From the NCBI RefSeq assembly GCF_046292685.1, contig NZ_JBKBQM010000006.1:21705-85704 (forward strand): a stretch of DNA of 64,000 nucleotides, given 5' to 3'. Position numbers and translations under genes: made by a program. The notes beneath the pieces are model-generated. The model made no database searches. It worked only from the letters and a program-made list of their open reading frames with translations, and was not told the origin of the DNA. The stretch is from Wagnerdoeblera sp046292685. GTDB lineage: Bacteria; Pseudomonadota; Alphaproteobacteria; Rhodobacterales; Rhodobacteraceae. Each line of letters begins with the position of its first letter. Positions within the stretch are counted from its first letter, which is position 1. Of this stretch, positions 33,088 through 44,222 are shown one piece after another.

Positions 33088-34515
33088 TTACGCCGCAGCG
33101 GCGAGGCGTTCGGCTTTCGCGATCACCTCGTCGATGTCGCCGACCATGTAGAAGGCGGCTTCGGGCAGGTGGTCGTATTCGCCGTTCACCACCGCCTTGA
33201 AGGACGCGATGGTCTTTTCCAGCGGCACCTGCACACCGTCCGAGCCGGTGAAGACCTTGGCCACGTCGAAGGGCTGCGACAGGAAGCGCTGGATCTTGCG
33301 GGCGCGGGCCACGGTCAGCTTGTCTTCTTCGCTGAGCTCGTCCATCCCGAGGATGGCGATGATGTCCTGCAGCGACTTGTAGCGTTGCAGGATGCCCTGC
33401 ACCGCGCGGGCGACGTTGTAGTGTTCTTCGCCCACCACCTGCGGGTCGAGGATCCGGCTGGTGGAATCGAGCGGGTCCACCGCCGGGTAGATGCCGAGTT
33501 CCGAGATCGCGCGGCTGAGCACCGTGGTGGCGTCGAGGTGCGCAAACGAGGTGGCGGGGGCGGGGTCGGTCAGGTCGTCGGCCGGCACGTAGATCGCCTG
33601 CACCGAGGTGATCGAGCCGTTCTTGGTGGAGGTGATGCGTTCCTGCAGCGCGCCCATGTCGGTGGCCAGCGTCGGCTGGTAACCCACGGCCGAGGGGATG
33701 CGGCCCAGAAGTGCGGACACCTCGGAACCCGCCTGGGTGAAGCGGAAGATGTTGTCCACGAAGAACAGCACGTCCGTGCCCGACTGGTCGCGGAACTGTT
33801 CGGCCAGCGTCAGGCCGGTGAGCGCCACGCGGGCGCGGGCGCCCGGGGGTTCGTTCATCTGGCCATAGACCAGCGCCACCTTGGATTCCGACAGGTTGTC
33901 GATCTTGATGACGCCCGATTCCATCATCTCGTGATACAGGTCGTTGCCTTCACGGGTCCGCTCGCCCACGCCGGCGAACACCGAATAGCCCGAGTGCACC
34001 TTGGCGATGTTGTTGATGAGCTCCATGATGAGCACGGTCTTGCCCACGCCGGCGCCGCCGAACAGGCCGATCTTGCCGCCCTTGGAATAGGGGGCGAGCA
34101 GGTCGATCACCTTGATGCCGGTGACGAGGATCTGGCTTTCGGTGGCCTGGGCGGCAAAGTCGGGCGCGGGCTGGTGGATGGCGCGATATTCGGTCGCGTT
34201 GACCGGGCCCTTTTCATCCACCGGCTCGCCGATGACGTTCAGGATGCGGCCCAGCGTGGCATCGCCCACCGGCACCGAGATCGGGGCGCCGAGATCGGTC
34301 ACCGACTCGCCGCGCACGAGACCTTCGGTCGCGTCCATCGCGATGCAGCGCACGGTGTTTTCGCCCAGGTGCTGCGCAACTTCCAGCACCAGCCGCTTGC
34401 CGTTGTTGTTGGTTTCCAGCGCGTTCAGAATCGCGGGCAGCGCGCCTTCGAACTGCACGTCGACGACGGCGCCGATCACCTGGGTGATCTTGCCGGTTGC
34501 CTTCGCTTTTGCCAT
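33088..34515 (-). CDS. atpD: F1 ATP synthase beta subunit AtpD
   Basis: Catalytic subunit, 475 residues. Walker A GGAGVGKTVLI (about 155-165), Walker B VLFFVDNIFRF, and the beta-specific VGERTREGNDLYHEM and ALLGRIPSAVGYQPTLATDM (written by family, 20 residues). Length and all catalytic residues are normal. 18 bp downstream of atpG. It is the most conserved protein in the window and useful for taxonomic placement. Confidence 0.98.
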   Translation of the reverse strand: MAKAKATGKITQVIGAVVDVQFEGALPAILNALETNNNGKRLVLEVAQHLGENTVRCIAMDATEGLVRGESVTDLGAPISVPVGDATLGRILNVIGEPVDEKGPVNATEYRAIHQPAPDFAAQATESQILVTGIKVIDLLAPYSKGGKIGLFGGAGVGKTVLIMELINNIAKVHSGYSVFAGVGERTREGNDLYHEMMESGVIKIDNLSESKVALVYGQMNEPPGARARVALTGLTLAEQFRDQSGTDVLFFVDNIFRFTQAGSEVSALLGRIPSAVGYQPTLATDMGALQERITSTKNGSITSVQAIYVPADDLTDPAPATSFAHLDATTVLSRAISELGIYPAVDPLDSTSRILDPQVVGEEHYNVARAVQGILQRYKSLQDIIAILGMDELSEEDKLTVARARKIQRFLSQPFDVAKVFTGSDGVQVPLEKTIASFKAVVNGEYDHLPEAAFYMVGDIDEVIAKAERLAAAA

Positions 34516-34533
34516 TGGTCTGTCTCCGGTTCG

Positions 34534-35400
34534 TCAGAGCGCCTCGGCGCCCGAGATGATTTCGATAAGCTCTTTGGTGATCGCGGCCTGGCGGCTCCGG
34601 TTGTACTGGATCGTCAGACGGTTGATCATGTCGCCTGCGTTGCGCGTCGCGTTGTCCATCGCGGACATCCGCGCGCCCTGTTCCGAGGCGCCGTTTTCCA
34701 GAAGGGCGGTGAAGATCTGCGTGGCCACGCCGCGCGGCAGCAAGTCGGCGAGGATCGCCTCCTCGGAGGGTTCGTAGTCGTAGAGCGCCGAGGACGCGCC
34801 GCCTTCGAACTTCGCCGGGATGATCTGCTGCACGGTCGGGATCTGGCTGATAACCGACTGGAAGCGGTTGAAGAAGATCGTGGCCACGTCGAATTCGCCG
34901 GCCTCGAACCGCGCGAGGATGTCCTGCGCGATGGCAGCGGCGTTGGAATAGCCGAGCTTCCTGACCTCGCTCATGTCGACATGGCCGACGAAATGCGCCG
35001 ACATGTCGCGCTTGAGCTGCTCGCGCCCCTTCTTGCCGACGGTGAGGATCTTCACCGTCTTGCCGGCGGCCAGCAGTTTCTGCGCATGCGCCCGGGCGGT
35101 CTTGACGATGGACGAGTTGAACCCGCCGCACAGACCGCGTTCCGAGGTCATCACCACCAGCAGGTGCACCTTGTCCGACCCTGTGCCGGCCAGCAGGCGC
35201 GGCGCGTTGGCCGAGCCTTGCATGCCGGCGGCCAGGCCCGCCATCACGGCCCCCATGCGTTCGGCATAGGGGCGCGCGGCTTCGGCAGCCTCCTGGGCGC
35301 GGCGGAGCTTTGCCGCCGCGACCATCTGCATCGCCTTCGTGATCTTCCGCGTGTTCTTGACGCTTCCGATCCGGTTCTTGAGATCCTTAAGGCTAGGCAT
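34534..35400 (-). CDS. atpG: F1 ATP synthase gamma subunit AtpG
   Basis: Rotor shaft of F1, 288 residues. The N-terminal coiled helix MPSLKDLKNRIGSVKNTRKI and C-terminal helix ATRNAGDMINRLTIQYNRSR plus QAAITKELIEIISG are the two strands of the coiled coil; TSERGLCGGFNS is the conserved central motif. An Ala-rich start of the Rossmann region (AAGMQGSANAPRLLAG) is typical of the family in alphaproteobacteria. Lies between atpA (24 bp) and atpD (18 bp). Confidence 0.97.
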   Translation of the reverse strand: MPSLKDLKNRIGSVKNTRKITKAMQMVAAAKLRRAQEAAEAARPYAERMGAVMAGLAAGMQGSANAPRLLAGTGSDKVHLLVVMTSERGLCGGFNSSIVKTARAHAQKLLAAGKTVKILTVGKKGREQLKRDMSAHFVGHVDMSEVRKLGYSNAAAIAQDILARFEAGEFDVATIFFNRFQSVISQIPTVQQIIPAKFEGGASSALYDYEPSEEAILADLLPRGVATQIFTALLENGASEQGARMSAMDNATRNAGDMINRLTIQYNRSRQAAITKELIEIISGAEAL

Positions 35401-35424
35401 CTATCTGATCCCCCTGCCCCGCCC

Positions 35425-36962
<1,538 letters not shown>

Positions 36963-36963
<1 letters not shown>

Positions 36964-37523
36964 CACCCAACCTCTTTCATGGCATTCTGCAGGGAAGCGA
37001 GCTTGGCGCGGATCGACGTGTCGATCATCTTCGAGCCCACCTTGACGACAAGACCGCCGATGAGGGACTCATCGACGGTCGCATTCAGTTTCACGGTCTT
37101 GCCGACGCTGGCCTGAAGGGTCGCCGCAAGGGCAGCGGCCTGTTCGGCGGTCAGTTCGGTGGCCGAGGCGACCTCGGCGGTGATTTCGCCCTTTTCGGCG
37201 GCGATGCGCGCGCGCAGGTCGGCCAGCAGGTGCGGCAGCACGAACAGGCGGCGCTTTTGCGCCATCAGCGCCAGCGTATTGGCGACCAGCGCCGAGACGC
37301 CCATCTTTGCCGCGACCGCGGCAATGGCGCGGCCCTGATCCTCGCGCGTCAGCAGCGGCGAGGCGATCGCCTCGCGCAGGTCCGCGCTGGCCTTGAGCGC
37401 CGCATCCAGCGCATCGACATCGCGTTCCAGCGCGGTCAGCGCCTTGTCTTCCCTGGCCAGGTCGAACACGGCCTGCGCATAGCGCGCGGCAATGCCGGAG
37501 GAGATCGAAGCTGGTTCGGACAC
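36963..37523 (-). CDS. atpH: F1 ATP synthase delta subunit AtpH
   Basis: Peripheral-stalk subunit, 186 residues, that fixes F1 to the b subunits. The helical N-terminal half contains ARYAQAVFDLA (about 10-20) and the C-terminal third the conserved VGSKMIDTSIRAKLASLQNA. It is first in the operon and starts at GTG 37523. The F0 genes (atpI, B, E, F) are not here: in Rhodobacteraceae and Rhodospirillaceae F1 and F0 are encoded by separate operons. The promoter must lie in 37524-37750. Confidence 0.95.
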
Positions 37524-37750
37524 GTCAGCCCTTCCGTTTGTCTTTGCCCTGCCTTGCCGGCGGCATCGGTGCCGCGCGCATGGTCAAGGTCCACCCTTGG
37601 CGCAGACCGGGGGCCTGCGTCTGAAATCCGGCTTGCGTGTAGCAGAGGACTTTCCGTGCCGCAACCGCGAAGGCGGGCGGCGAAAGCCATGTCGGTCGCA
37701 AACATTTGATGTTGCCGCGCGCCGGGACAGGATGCCGCAGGCGCGGGCGG

Positions 37751-38521
37751 TCAGCGCGGGTTGCGGCTGCGGGCGGGGCCGGGTTCGGCCACCGGGCGGG
37801 CCGCCCCTTCGAGCGCGCGCAACGGGCGGCGCACCACGGCGCCCAGCCCGCCGCGGGTGGGCGCCCAGACCTGGCGGCTGGCCTCGACCATGATGACGCC
37901 GCCGGCGCGCCAGGGCAGGATGTGGCGGGCGTGGCGTTCCCAGAAATCGGCGGTGCGCAGCCAGAACCGCCCGCCTTGCGGCGGCAGGAACAGCGCCGAG
38001 ACGGTGCGTTCGGGGGTAAAGCCGTGGCGCCTGAGCTGGGCTTCGAGCTGCCCGGCGGAATAGGGGCGCCCGAAGCCGAAGGGCGTGCCGTCGCCCCGGC
38101 TCCAGAGCCCGGCGCGGTTGGGCACGATCGCCATCAGCCGCCCGCCGGGGCCCAGCACACGGCCCGATTCCTCCAGCACCGCCGAGGGGTTTTCCGAGGT
38201 TTCCAGCCCGTGCATCAACACCAGCCGGTCGATGCTGTCGTTGGCCAGCGGCCAGAGCGTTTCCTCGCACAGCACCGAGACGTTGGGCAGGCCCGCCGGC
38301 CAGGGCATGACGCCTTGCGGCCCCGGCATCAGCCCCACCACGCGGCTTTGCGGCGCAAGGTAGGGGCGCAGCAACGGCACCGCAAAGCCGAAGCCCGCCA
38401 CCGCCTCCCCCGCGCGCGGGGGCCAGAGGGCCACCAGCTGGTCGCGCACCGCCTTTTGCGCCGCGCGCCCCAGCCGCGTGCGGTAGTAGAAGTTGCGCAG
38501 GTCGAGCACGTCGAGGTGCAT
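37751..38521 (-). CDS. Class I SAM-dependent methyltransferase (Methyltransf_11 type)
   Basis: The 256-residue protein opens MHLDVLDLRNFYYRTRLGRA, then has a glycine-poor SAM site (AVAGFGFAVPLLRPY), and the acidic and post-motif blocks SIDRLVLMHGLETSENP and ESGRVLGPGGRLMAIVPNR, which are the motif II/III region of class I methyltransferases. The acceptor is unknown. It is divergent from the glyoxalase II gene with 63 bp between, a pairing I recall from many Rhodobacteraceae genomes. The C-terminus (ALEGAARPVAEPGPARSRN) is disordered. Confidence 0.82.
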   Translation of the reverse strand: MHLDVLDLRNFYYRTRLGRAAQKAVRDQLVALWPPRAGEAVAGFGFAVPLLRPYLAPQSRVVGLMPGPQGVMPWPAGLPNVSVLCEETLWPLANDSIDRLVLMHGLETSENPSAVLEESGRVLGPGGRLMAIVPNRAGLWSRGDGTPFGFGRPYSAGQLEAQLRRHGFTPERTVSALFLPPQGGRFWLRTADFWERHARHILPWRAGGVIMVEASRQVWAPTRGGLGAVVRRPLRALEGAARPVAEPGPARSRNPR

Positions 38522-38584
38522 TGCGTCGCAGGCCCGTTCCGGGGGATGTTGCCCCCGACCATAACGAGGATCGGGAAAAACGCC

Positions 38585-39346
38585 ATGCTGCCTGAGATCG
38601 TCACCGTGCCCTGCCTGCGCGACAATTACGCCTACCTCGTGCGCGACCCGGCCAGCGGCGCCACCTGTTGCGTCGATGTGCCCGAGGCGGCGCCGATCCT
38701 GGCGGCGCTGGCCGCGCGCGGCTGGCGGCTGGACGAGATCTGGCTGACGCATCACCACCCCGACCACATCGACGGCGTGGCCGCGCTGGTTGCCGCCACC
38801 GCGGCACGGGTGACGGGGGCCGCGGCCGATGCCCACCGCCTGCCCCCCCTGCACCGCGCGGTGCGGCGGGGCGACCGGCTGGCGCTGGGCACCCTGGCGG
38901 GCGAGGTGCTGGAGGTGCCGGGCCACACGATCGGGCATGTGGCCTATGTGCTGCCGGGCGCGGCCTTCACCGCCGACAGCCTGATGGCGCTGGGCTGCGG
39001 GCGGCTGTTCGAAGGCACCCCGGCCCAGATGTGGGACAGCCTGCAACGGCTGGCCGCGCTGCCCGAAGACACGCTGGTCTGTTCGGGGCACGAATATACG
39101 GACTCGAACGCCCGCTTCGCCCTGACGATCGAGCCCGGCAACCCCGCCTTGCAGGCCCGCGCCGCCGCCGTGCGCGCCGCCCGCGCCGAAGGCCGGCCGA
39201 CCGTGCCATCCACCCTGGCCGAGGAACGCGCGACCAACCCGTTCCTGCGCGCGCATCTGCCCGAAATCAAGGCAGCCCTGGGCCTGGCCGGCGCCCCCGA
39301 TGCGGCCGTCTTTGCCGAAATCCGCGCCCGGAAGGACCGTTTCTGA
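38585..39346 (+). CDS. gloB: Hydroxyacylglutathione hydrolase (glyoxalase II) GloB
   Basis: Binuclear metallo-beta-lactamase-fold hydrolase, 253 residues, that splits S-lactoylglutathione to lactate and glutathione, finishing methylglyoxal detoxification. Metal ligands: THHHPDH (His56, His58, Asp60, His61), GHTIGH, the Asp in FTADSLMALGCGR, and CSGHEYT; the C-terminal glutathione-binding helix region has TVPSTLAEERATNPFLR, with the conserved Asn-Pro-Phe-Leu-Arg. Start ATG 38585. Confidence 0.95.
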   Translation: MLPEIVTVPCLRDNYAYLVRDPASGATCCVDVPEAAPILAALAARGWRLDEIWLTHHHPDHIDGVAALVAATAARVTGAAADAHRLPPLHRAVRRGDRLALGTLAGEVLEVPGHTIGHVAYVLPGAAFTADSLMALGCGRLFEGTPAQMWDSLQRLAALPEDTLVCSGHEYTDSNARFALTIEPGNPALQARAAAVRAARAEGRPTVPSTLAEERATNPFLRAHLPEIKAALGLAGAPDAAVFAEIRARKDRF

Positions 39347-39503
39347 CCTCGCCCGCCTGCCGCGCGATCACATTTTGACCGCAAGCCGGAATATTCCGCA
39401 CCGCCGGCAAAATTGCCCTTGAAGACGGGCCGAGAAAACCGAAGTTTAACCTCATGAGGCGAGGGTGGAGCCAAGGCCCGCCCGCAGGACAAGGAGCACC
39501 GAA

Positions 39504-41822
39504 GTGCCGTCGTTCACCACCACGCTCGAGCAAGCCATCCACGGTGCCCTGGCCCAGGCCAACGCGCGCCGCCACGAACTCGCCACGCTGGAACACCTGC
39601 TGCTGGCGCTGATCGACGAACCCGATGCCGCCCGCGTGATGAAGGCGTGCAGCGTCGATCTGGAAGCGTTGCGCAAGACGCTGCTGGAGTTCATCGACGA
39701 CGACCTGTCGAACCTCGTGACCGATGTCGAAGGGTCCGAGGCCGTGCCGACGGCCGCCTTCCAGCGCGTGATCCAGCGCGCGGCGATTCACGTGCAGTCC
39801 TCGGGCCGGTCCGAGGTGACGGGCGCCAACGTGCTGGTCGCCATCTTTGCCGAACGCGAATCGAACGCCGCCTATTTCCTGCAGGAGCAGGACATGACGC
39901 GCTATGACGCGGTGAACTTCATCGCGCATGGCGTGGCCAAGAACCCCGCCTATGGCGAGGCGCGGCCCGTGCAAGGCGCCGACGAGGCGCAGGAAACCCC
40001 CAAGGCCGAAGCCGGCGAGGCCAAGGAATCGGCGCTGTCGAAATATTGCGTCGATCTGAACGTGAAGGCGCGCAAGGGCGACGTGGACCCGTTGATCGGC
40101 CGCGAGGCCGAGGTGGAGCGCTGCATCCAGGTGCTGTGCCGCCGGCGCAAGAACAACCCTCTGCTGGTGGGCGACCCCGGCGTGGGCAAGACCGCCATCG
40201 CCGAAGGGCTGGCGCTGAAGATCACCCGCGGCGAAACGCCCGACATCCTCGCAGGCGCCACGATCTACAGCCTCGACATGGGCGCGCTGCTGGCCGGCAC
40301 CCGCTATCGCGGCGATTTCGAGGAACGTCTGAAACAGGTGGTCAAGGAACTGGAAGACCACCCCGATGCCATCCTGTTCATCGACGAAATCCACACGGTG
40401 ATCGGCGCCGGCGCCACCTCGGGCGGGGCGATGGATGCCAGCAACCTGCTGAAGCCCGCGCTGCAAGGGGGCAAGCTGCGCTGCATGGGCTCGACCACCT
40501 ACAAGGAATTCCGCCAGCACTTCGAAAAGGATCGCGCGCTGTCGCGCCGGTTCCAGAAGATCGACGTCAACGAACCCTCGGTCGAGGATTCGGTGAAGAT
40601 TCTGATGGGGCTGAAACCCTATTTCGAGGATCACCACGACCTGCACTATACCAAGGATGCGATCCGCGCCGCGGTCGAACTGGCTGCGCGCTACATCCAC
40701 GACCGCAAGCTGCCCGACAAGGCCATCGACGTGATCGACGAGGCGGGGGCGGCGCAGCACCTGGTGGCCGAATCCAGGCGGCGCAAGACCATCGGCCCCA
40801 AGGAGATCGAGGCCGTGGTGGCGAAAATCGCCCGCATCCCGCCGAAAACCGTGTCGAAAGGCGATGCCGAGGTGCTGCGCGACCTGGAAACCACGCTCAA
40901 GCGCATGGTCTTCGGCCAGGATGCGGCCATCGAGGCGCTGGCCAGCGCCATCAAGCTGGCGCGCGCCGGGCTGCGCGAGCCCGAAAAGCCCATCGGCAAC
41001 TACCTGTTCGCCGGCCCCACCGGCGTAGGCAAGACCGAGGTGGCCAGGCAGCTGGCCGCGAGCCTCGGGGTGGAGCTTCTGCGCTTCGACATGTCGGAAT
41101 ACATGGAAAAGCACGCGGTTTCCCGCCTGATCGGCGCGCCTCCGGGCTATGTCGGCTTTGACCAGGGCGGTCTTCTGACCGACGGGGTGGACCAGCATCC
41201 GCATTGCGTGCTGCTGCTGGACGAGATCGAGAAGGCCCACCCGGATGTCTACAACATCCTGCTGCAGGTGATGGACCACGGCAAGCTGACCGACCACAAC
41301 GGCCGGCAGGTGGATTTCCGCAACGTCATCCTGATCCTGACCACCAACGCCGGCGCCTCGGACATGGCCAAGGCCGCCATCGGTTTCGGCCGCGAACGCC
41401 GCACGGGCGAGGATACCGCCGCCATCGAACGGCTGTTCACGCCCGAGTTCCGCAACCGTCTGGATGCCGTGGTGTCCTTTGCACCGCTGCAGCGCGCCAC
41501 CATCCACAAGGTCGTGGAAAAGTTCGTCATGCAACTGGAAGCGCAGCTGATCGACCGCGGGGTGCACATCGAGCTGAGCCCCGAAGCCGCCGACTGGCTG
41601 GGCGACAAGGGCTATGACGACAAGATGGGCGCGCGCCCGCTGGCCCGCGTGATCCAGGAGCACATCAAGAAGCCGCTGGCCGAAGAACTGCTGTTCGGCC
41701 GGCTGACCAAGGGCGGCACGGTGCGCGTCGGGGTCAAGGACGGCGCCATCGACCTGCAGATCGAGGAGCCGGCAAAGCCGCGGCTGACGGGGGCCAAGCC
41801 CCCGCTGCTGACGGCCGACTGA
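39504..41822 (+). CDS. clpA: ATP-dependent Clp protease ATP-binding subunit ClpA
   Basis: AAA+ unfoldase of 772 residues that feeds substrates to ClpP. N-terminal repeat domain (about 1-145: LEQAIHGALAQANARRHELA), D1 with GDPGVGKTAIAEG (about 222) and ERLKQVV, D2 with GPTGVGKTEVARQLA (about 506) and LDEIEKAHPDVYN; there is no ClpB-type middle domain. The D2 loop IGL/IGF segment needed for ClpP docking is seen as KAAIGFGRE. Start GTG 39504, chosen for AAGGAG 7 bases upstream. clpS is not adjacent. Its stop overlaps the next gene's ATG. Confidence 0.96.
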   Translation: MPSFTTTLEQAIHGALAQANARRHELATLEHLLLALIDEPDAARVMKACSVDLEALRKTLLEFIDDDLSNLVTDVEGSEAVPTAAFQRVIQRAAIHVQSSGRSEVTGANVLVAIFAERESNAAYFLQEQDMTRYDAVNFIAHGVAKNPAYGEARPVQGADEAQETPKAEAGEAKESALSKYCVDLNVKARKGDVDPLIGREAEVERCIQVLCRRRKNNPLLVGDPGVGKTAIAEGLALKITRGETPDILAGATIYSLDMGALLAGTRYRGDFEERLKQVVKELEDHPDAILFIDEIHTVIGAGATSGGAMDASNLLKPALQGGKLRCMGSTTYKEFRQHFEKDRALSRRFQKIDVNEPSVEDSVKILMGLKPYFEDHHDLHYTKDAIRAAVELAARYIHDRKLPDKAIDVIDEAGAAQHLVAESRRRKTIGPKEIEAVVAKIARIPPKTVSKGDAEVLRDLETTLKRMVFGQDAAIEALASAIKLARAGLREPEKPIGNYLFAGPTGVGKTEVARQLAASLGVELLRFDMSEYMEKHAVSRLIGAPPGYVGFDQGGLLTDGVDQHPHCVLLLDEIEKAHPDVYNILLQVMDHGKLTDHNGRQVDFRNVILILTTNAGASDMAKAAIGFGRERRTGEDTAAIERLFTPEFRNRLDAVVSFAPLQRATIHKVVEKFVMQLEAQLIDRGVHIELSPEAADWLGDKGYDDKMGARPLARVIQEHIKKPLAEELLFGRLTKGGTVRVGVKDGAIDLQIEEPAKPRLTGAKPPLLTAD

Positions 41823-42784
41823 TGCGCAGGGTTCTGGCGGCGGCGGCCCTGGCGGTCGCCGCCCCGGCCCAGGCGGACATCGCCTTGCGCCTGCCGGTGG
41901 CGTGCACGCTGGGCGAGACCTGTTTCATCCAGAACCACGTCGATACCGACCCGGGCCCCGGGCACCGCGATTTCGCCTGCGGGCACCTGAGCTACGACGG
42001 CCATGACGGCACCGATTTCACGCTGCCCACGCTGGCCGACATGGCCCGCGGCGTGGCCGTGCTGGCCCCGGCCGACGGCACCGTGACCGGCACCCGCGAC
42101 GGCATGCCCGACATCGCCTTCAACGCCCCCGGGGCGCCGCCGCTGGACGGGCGCGATTGCGGCAATGGCGTCGCCATCGACCACGGCGGCGGCTATGTCA
42201 CGCAGCTTTGCCACCTTGCGCAAGGCTCTGTCCTGGTGCGGAGGGGCGAGCGCGTGGCGGCCGGGCAACCCCTGGGCCGCATCGGCCTGTCGGGGCGCAG
42301 CGAGTTTCCGCATGTGCACCTGAGCCTGCGCAAGGACGGCCGCGCGGTCGACCCGTTCCGCCCCGAGACGACCGAGGGGTGCGACCCCGCGCCGGCCCCC
42401 GGGCTCTGGGCCGAACCGCTGGCCTACCTGCCCGCCGCGCTGACCGGCGCCGGCATCGCCACCGATCCGCCCGATTTCGCGCAGGTGCTCGCCGGCCTGC
42501 CCACGCCCGATCTGCTGCAAGCCGATGGGCCGGCGCTGGTGGTCTGGGCGGTGGTGATGGGGCCGAAGGCCGGCGACCGGCTGAGCCTGCGCCTGACCGG
42601 CCCGCAAGGCCCGCTGCACGAACAGACCGTCACGCTCGACCGCGACCAGGCGCGGGCCTTCCGCTTTTCCGGGCGCCGCACGCCGGCGGGCGGCTGGCCC
42701 CCCGGCCCCTACCGCGCCGAGATCGCGCTGATCCGCGACAACCGCGTGCTGGACCGGGCCGAGGTCGCCAGCACCCTGCGATAA
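41822..42784 (+). CDS. Secreted M23 family (LytM-type) metallopeptidase
   Basis: The 320-residue protein has a signal peptide (MRRVLAAAALAVAAPAQA, 1-18) and a peptidase M23 domain with the zinc ligands His61 and Asp65 in YDGHDGTDF and HVHLS near residue 165 (with a further His in QLCHLAQG). Cysteines at 28, 34, 53 and 116 may form disulphides. The C-terminal third (about 210-320) is an extra beta-rich domain of unknown role ending RAEIALIRDNRV. Start codon overlaps the clpA stop (TGATG). It probably cleaves or regulates cleavage of peptidoglycan cross-links in the periplasm. Confidence 0.85.
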   Translation: MRRVLAAAALAVAAPAQADIALRLPVACTLGETCFIQNHVDTDPGPGHRDFACGHLSYDGHDGTDFTLPTLADMARGVAVLAPADGTVTGTRDGMPDIAFNAPGAPPLDGRDCGNGVAIDHGGGYVTQLCHLAQGSVLVRRGERVAAGQPLGRIGLSGRSEFPHVHLSLRKDGRAVDPFRPETTEGCDPAPAPGLWAEPLAYLPAALTGAGIATDPPDFAQVLAGLPTPDLLQADGPALVVWAVVMGPKAGDRLSLRLTGPQGPLHEQTVTLDRDQARAFRFSGRRTPAGGWPPGPYRAEIALIRDNRVLDRAEVASTLR

Positions 42785-42806
42785 CGCAGGGCGCGGCGCG
42801 GGGTTT

Positions 42807-42833
42807 CCCAAGGGGGCAGCCCGCCCCCTTGGG
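42807..42833. terminator. Strong hairpin between convergent genes (terminator-like)
   Basis: A perfect 11-bp stem CCCAAGGGGGC (42807-42817) / GCCCCCTTGGG (42823-42833) with loop AGCCC, 22 bp after the M23 peptidase stop. It has no clear T tract, but lies between convergent genes and immediately before the homopolymer tract. Confidence 0.5.
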
Positions 42834-42842
42834 CGCGGGGGT

Positions 42843-42977
<135 letters not shown>

Positions 42978-42994
42978 ACCCCCGGCCGGGCGCC

Positions 42995-44158
42995 CTACGA
43001 CAGCGGCTGCGCGCGTTCCACCAGCCGGGCAAAGAAGCTGGCGCCGATGGGGGATGCCTCGTCGTTGAAGTCGAAGGCCGGGTGGTGCAGCCCCGCCCCC
43101 GGCCCGGTGCCGAGGAACAGATAGGCCCCCGGCCGCGCCTCGAGCATGTAGCTGAAATCCTCGGCCCCCATCTCGCGGTCGGCGCGGGCATCCACCAGAT
43201 CCACGCCGGAGATCTCGCGCGCCACATCGGCGGCAAAGTCGGTTTCGGCCGGGTGGTTCACCGTGGGCGGATAACCGCGTTCATAGGCGATTTCGGCCGC
43301 CACCCCATAGGCCGCGGCATGGCCTTGCACGATCTCGCGGAAGCGCCGCTCGGCCAGGTCGCGCACCTGCGGCGAAAAGCTGCGGATGGTGGCGCAGAAC
43401 CAGGCCTCTTCGGGGATGATGTTCGACGCCGTGCCCGCATGGATCTGCGTGATCGAGACCACCAGCGATTCGATGGCCGAGGTGTTGCGCGACACGATGG
43501 ATTGCAGCGCCTGCACCATGCCGGCGGCGGCGATGATCGGGTCCACCGTCTCGTGCGGGGTGGCGCCGTGGCCGCCGCGCCCGCGCAGGCGCACCCAGGC
43601 GGTATCCACCGCCGCCATCAGCGGCCCCGGCGTGGTCACGAACTTGCCGAAGGGCAGGTTCGGCGCGTTGTGGATGCCATAGACCTGGCCGATGCCGAAA
43701 CGGTCCATCACGCCTTCCTGCACCATCACCTCGCCGCCGCCGCCGTCCTCCTCGGCCGGTTGAAAGATCAGCGCGACCCGGCCGCGGAACCGCCGCGTTT
43801 CGGCCAGGTATTTCGCCGCCCCCAGAAGCATGGTCACATGCCCGTCGTGCCCGCAGGAATGCGCCCGGCCCTTGACGGTCGAGGCATGGGCAACGCCGGT
43901 GGTTTCCTCGATCGGCAGCGCGTCCATGTCGGCGCGCAGGCCGATGGTCGGGCCTTCGCCTTGGCCGTTCAGGATCGCCACGATCCCGGTGCGCGCGATG
44001 CCGGTGTGGATTTCGTCCACCCCGATCGCGCGCAGCCGTTCCACGATGAAGGCAGCGGTGTCGTGGCAGTCGAAGGCGAGTTCGGGATGGGCGTGCAGAT
44101 GGCGGCGCCACCCTTTCATTTCCTCGGCATAGCCTGCGATGGCGTTGAGGACGGGCAT
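42995..44158 (-). CDS. M20 family amidohydrolase (hippurate hydrolase-like)
   Basis: Metal-dependent aminoacylase/amidohydrolase of 387 residues. Metal and catalytic residues are in GLRADMDALP (about 70-79), HSCGHDGHVTMLLG and QPAEEDGGGGEVM, with a dimerisation domain inserted (RGRGGHGATPHETVDP) as usual in M20D. It removes an acyl group from an N-acyl amino acid; hippurate, acetyl-amino acids or indole-acetyl amides are family substrates. The start ATG 44158 is preceded by AGGAG at 6 bases; an ATG one codon earlier is possible. Its 3' end lies 17 bp from the C98 tract. Confidence 0.88.
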   Translation of the reverse strand: MPVLNAIAGYAEEMKGWRRHLHAHPELAFDCHDTAAFIVERLRAIGVDEIHTGIARTGIVAILNGQGEGPTIGLRADMDALPIEETTGVAHASTVKGRAHSCGHDGHVTMLLGAAKYLAETRRFRGRVALIFQPAEEDGGGGEVMVQEGVMDRFGIGQVYGIHNAPNLPFGKFVTTPGPLMAAVDTAWVRLRGRGGHGATPHETVDPIIAAAGMVQALQSIVSRNTSAIESLVVSITQIHAGTASNIIPEEAWFCATIRSFSPQVRDLAERRFREIVQGHAAAYGVAAEIAYERGYPPTVNHPAETDFAADVAREISGVDLVDARADREMGAEDFSYMLEARPGAYLFLGTGPGAGLHHPAFDFNDEASPIGASFFARLVERAQPLS

Positions 44159-44222
44159 CATGGACTCCTGCGGCTGTTCCCGGCTAAGCCCGCATGTGAA
44201 CCCCAAAACGCGGATGCCCGCA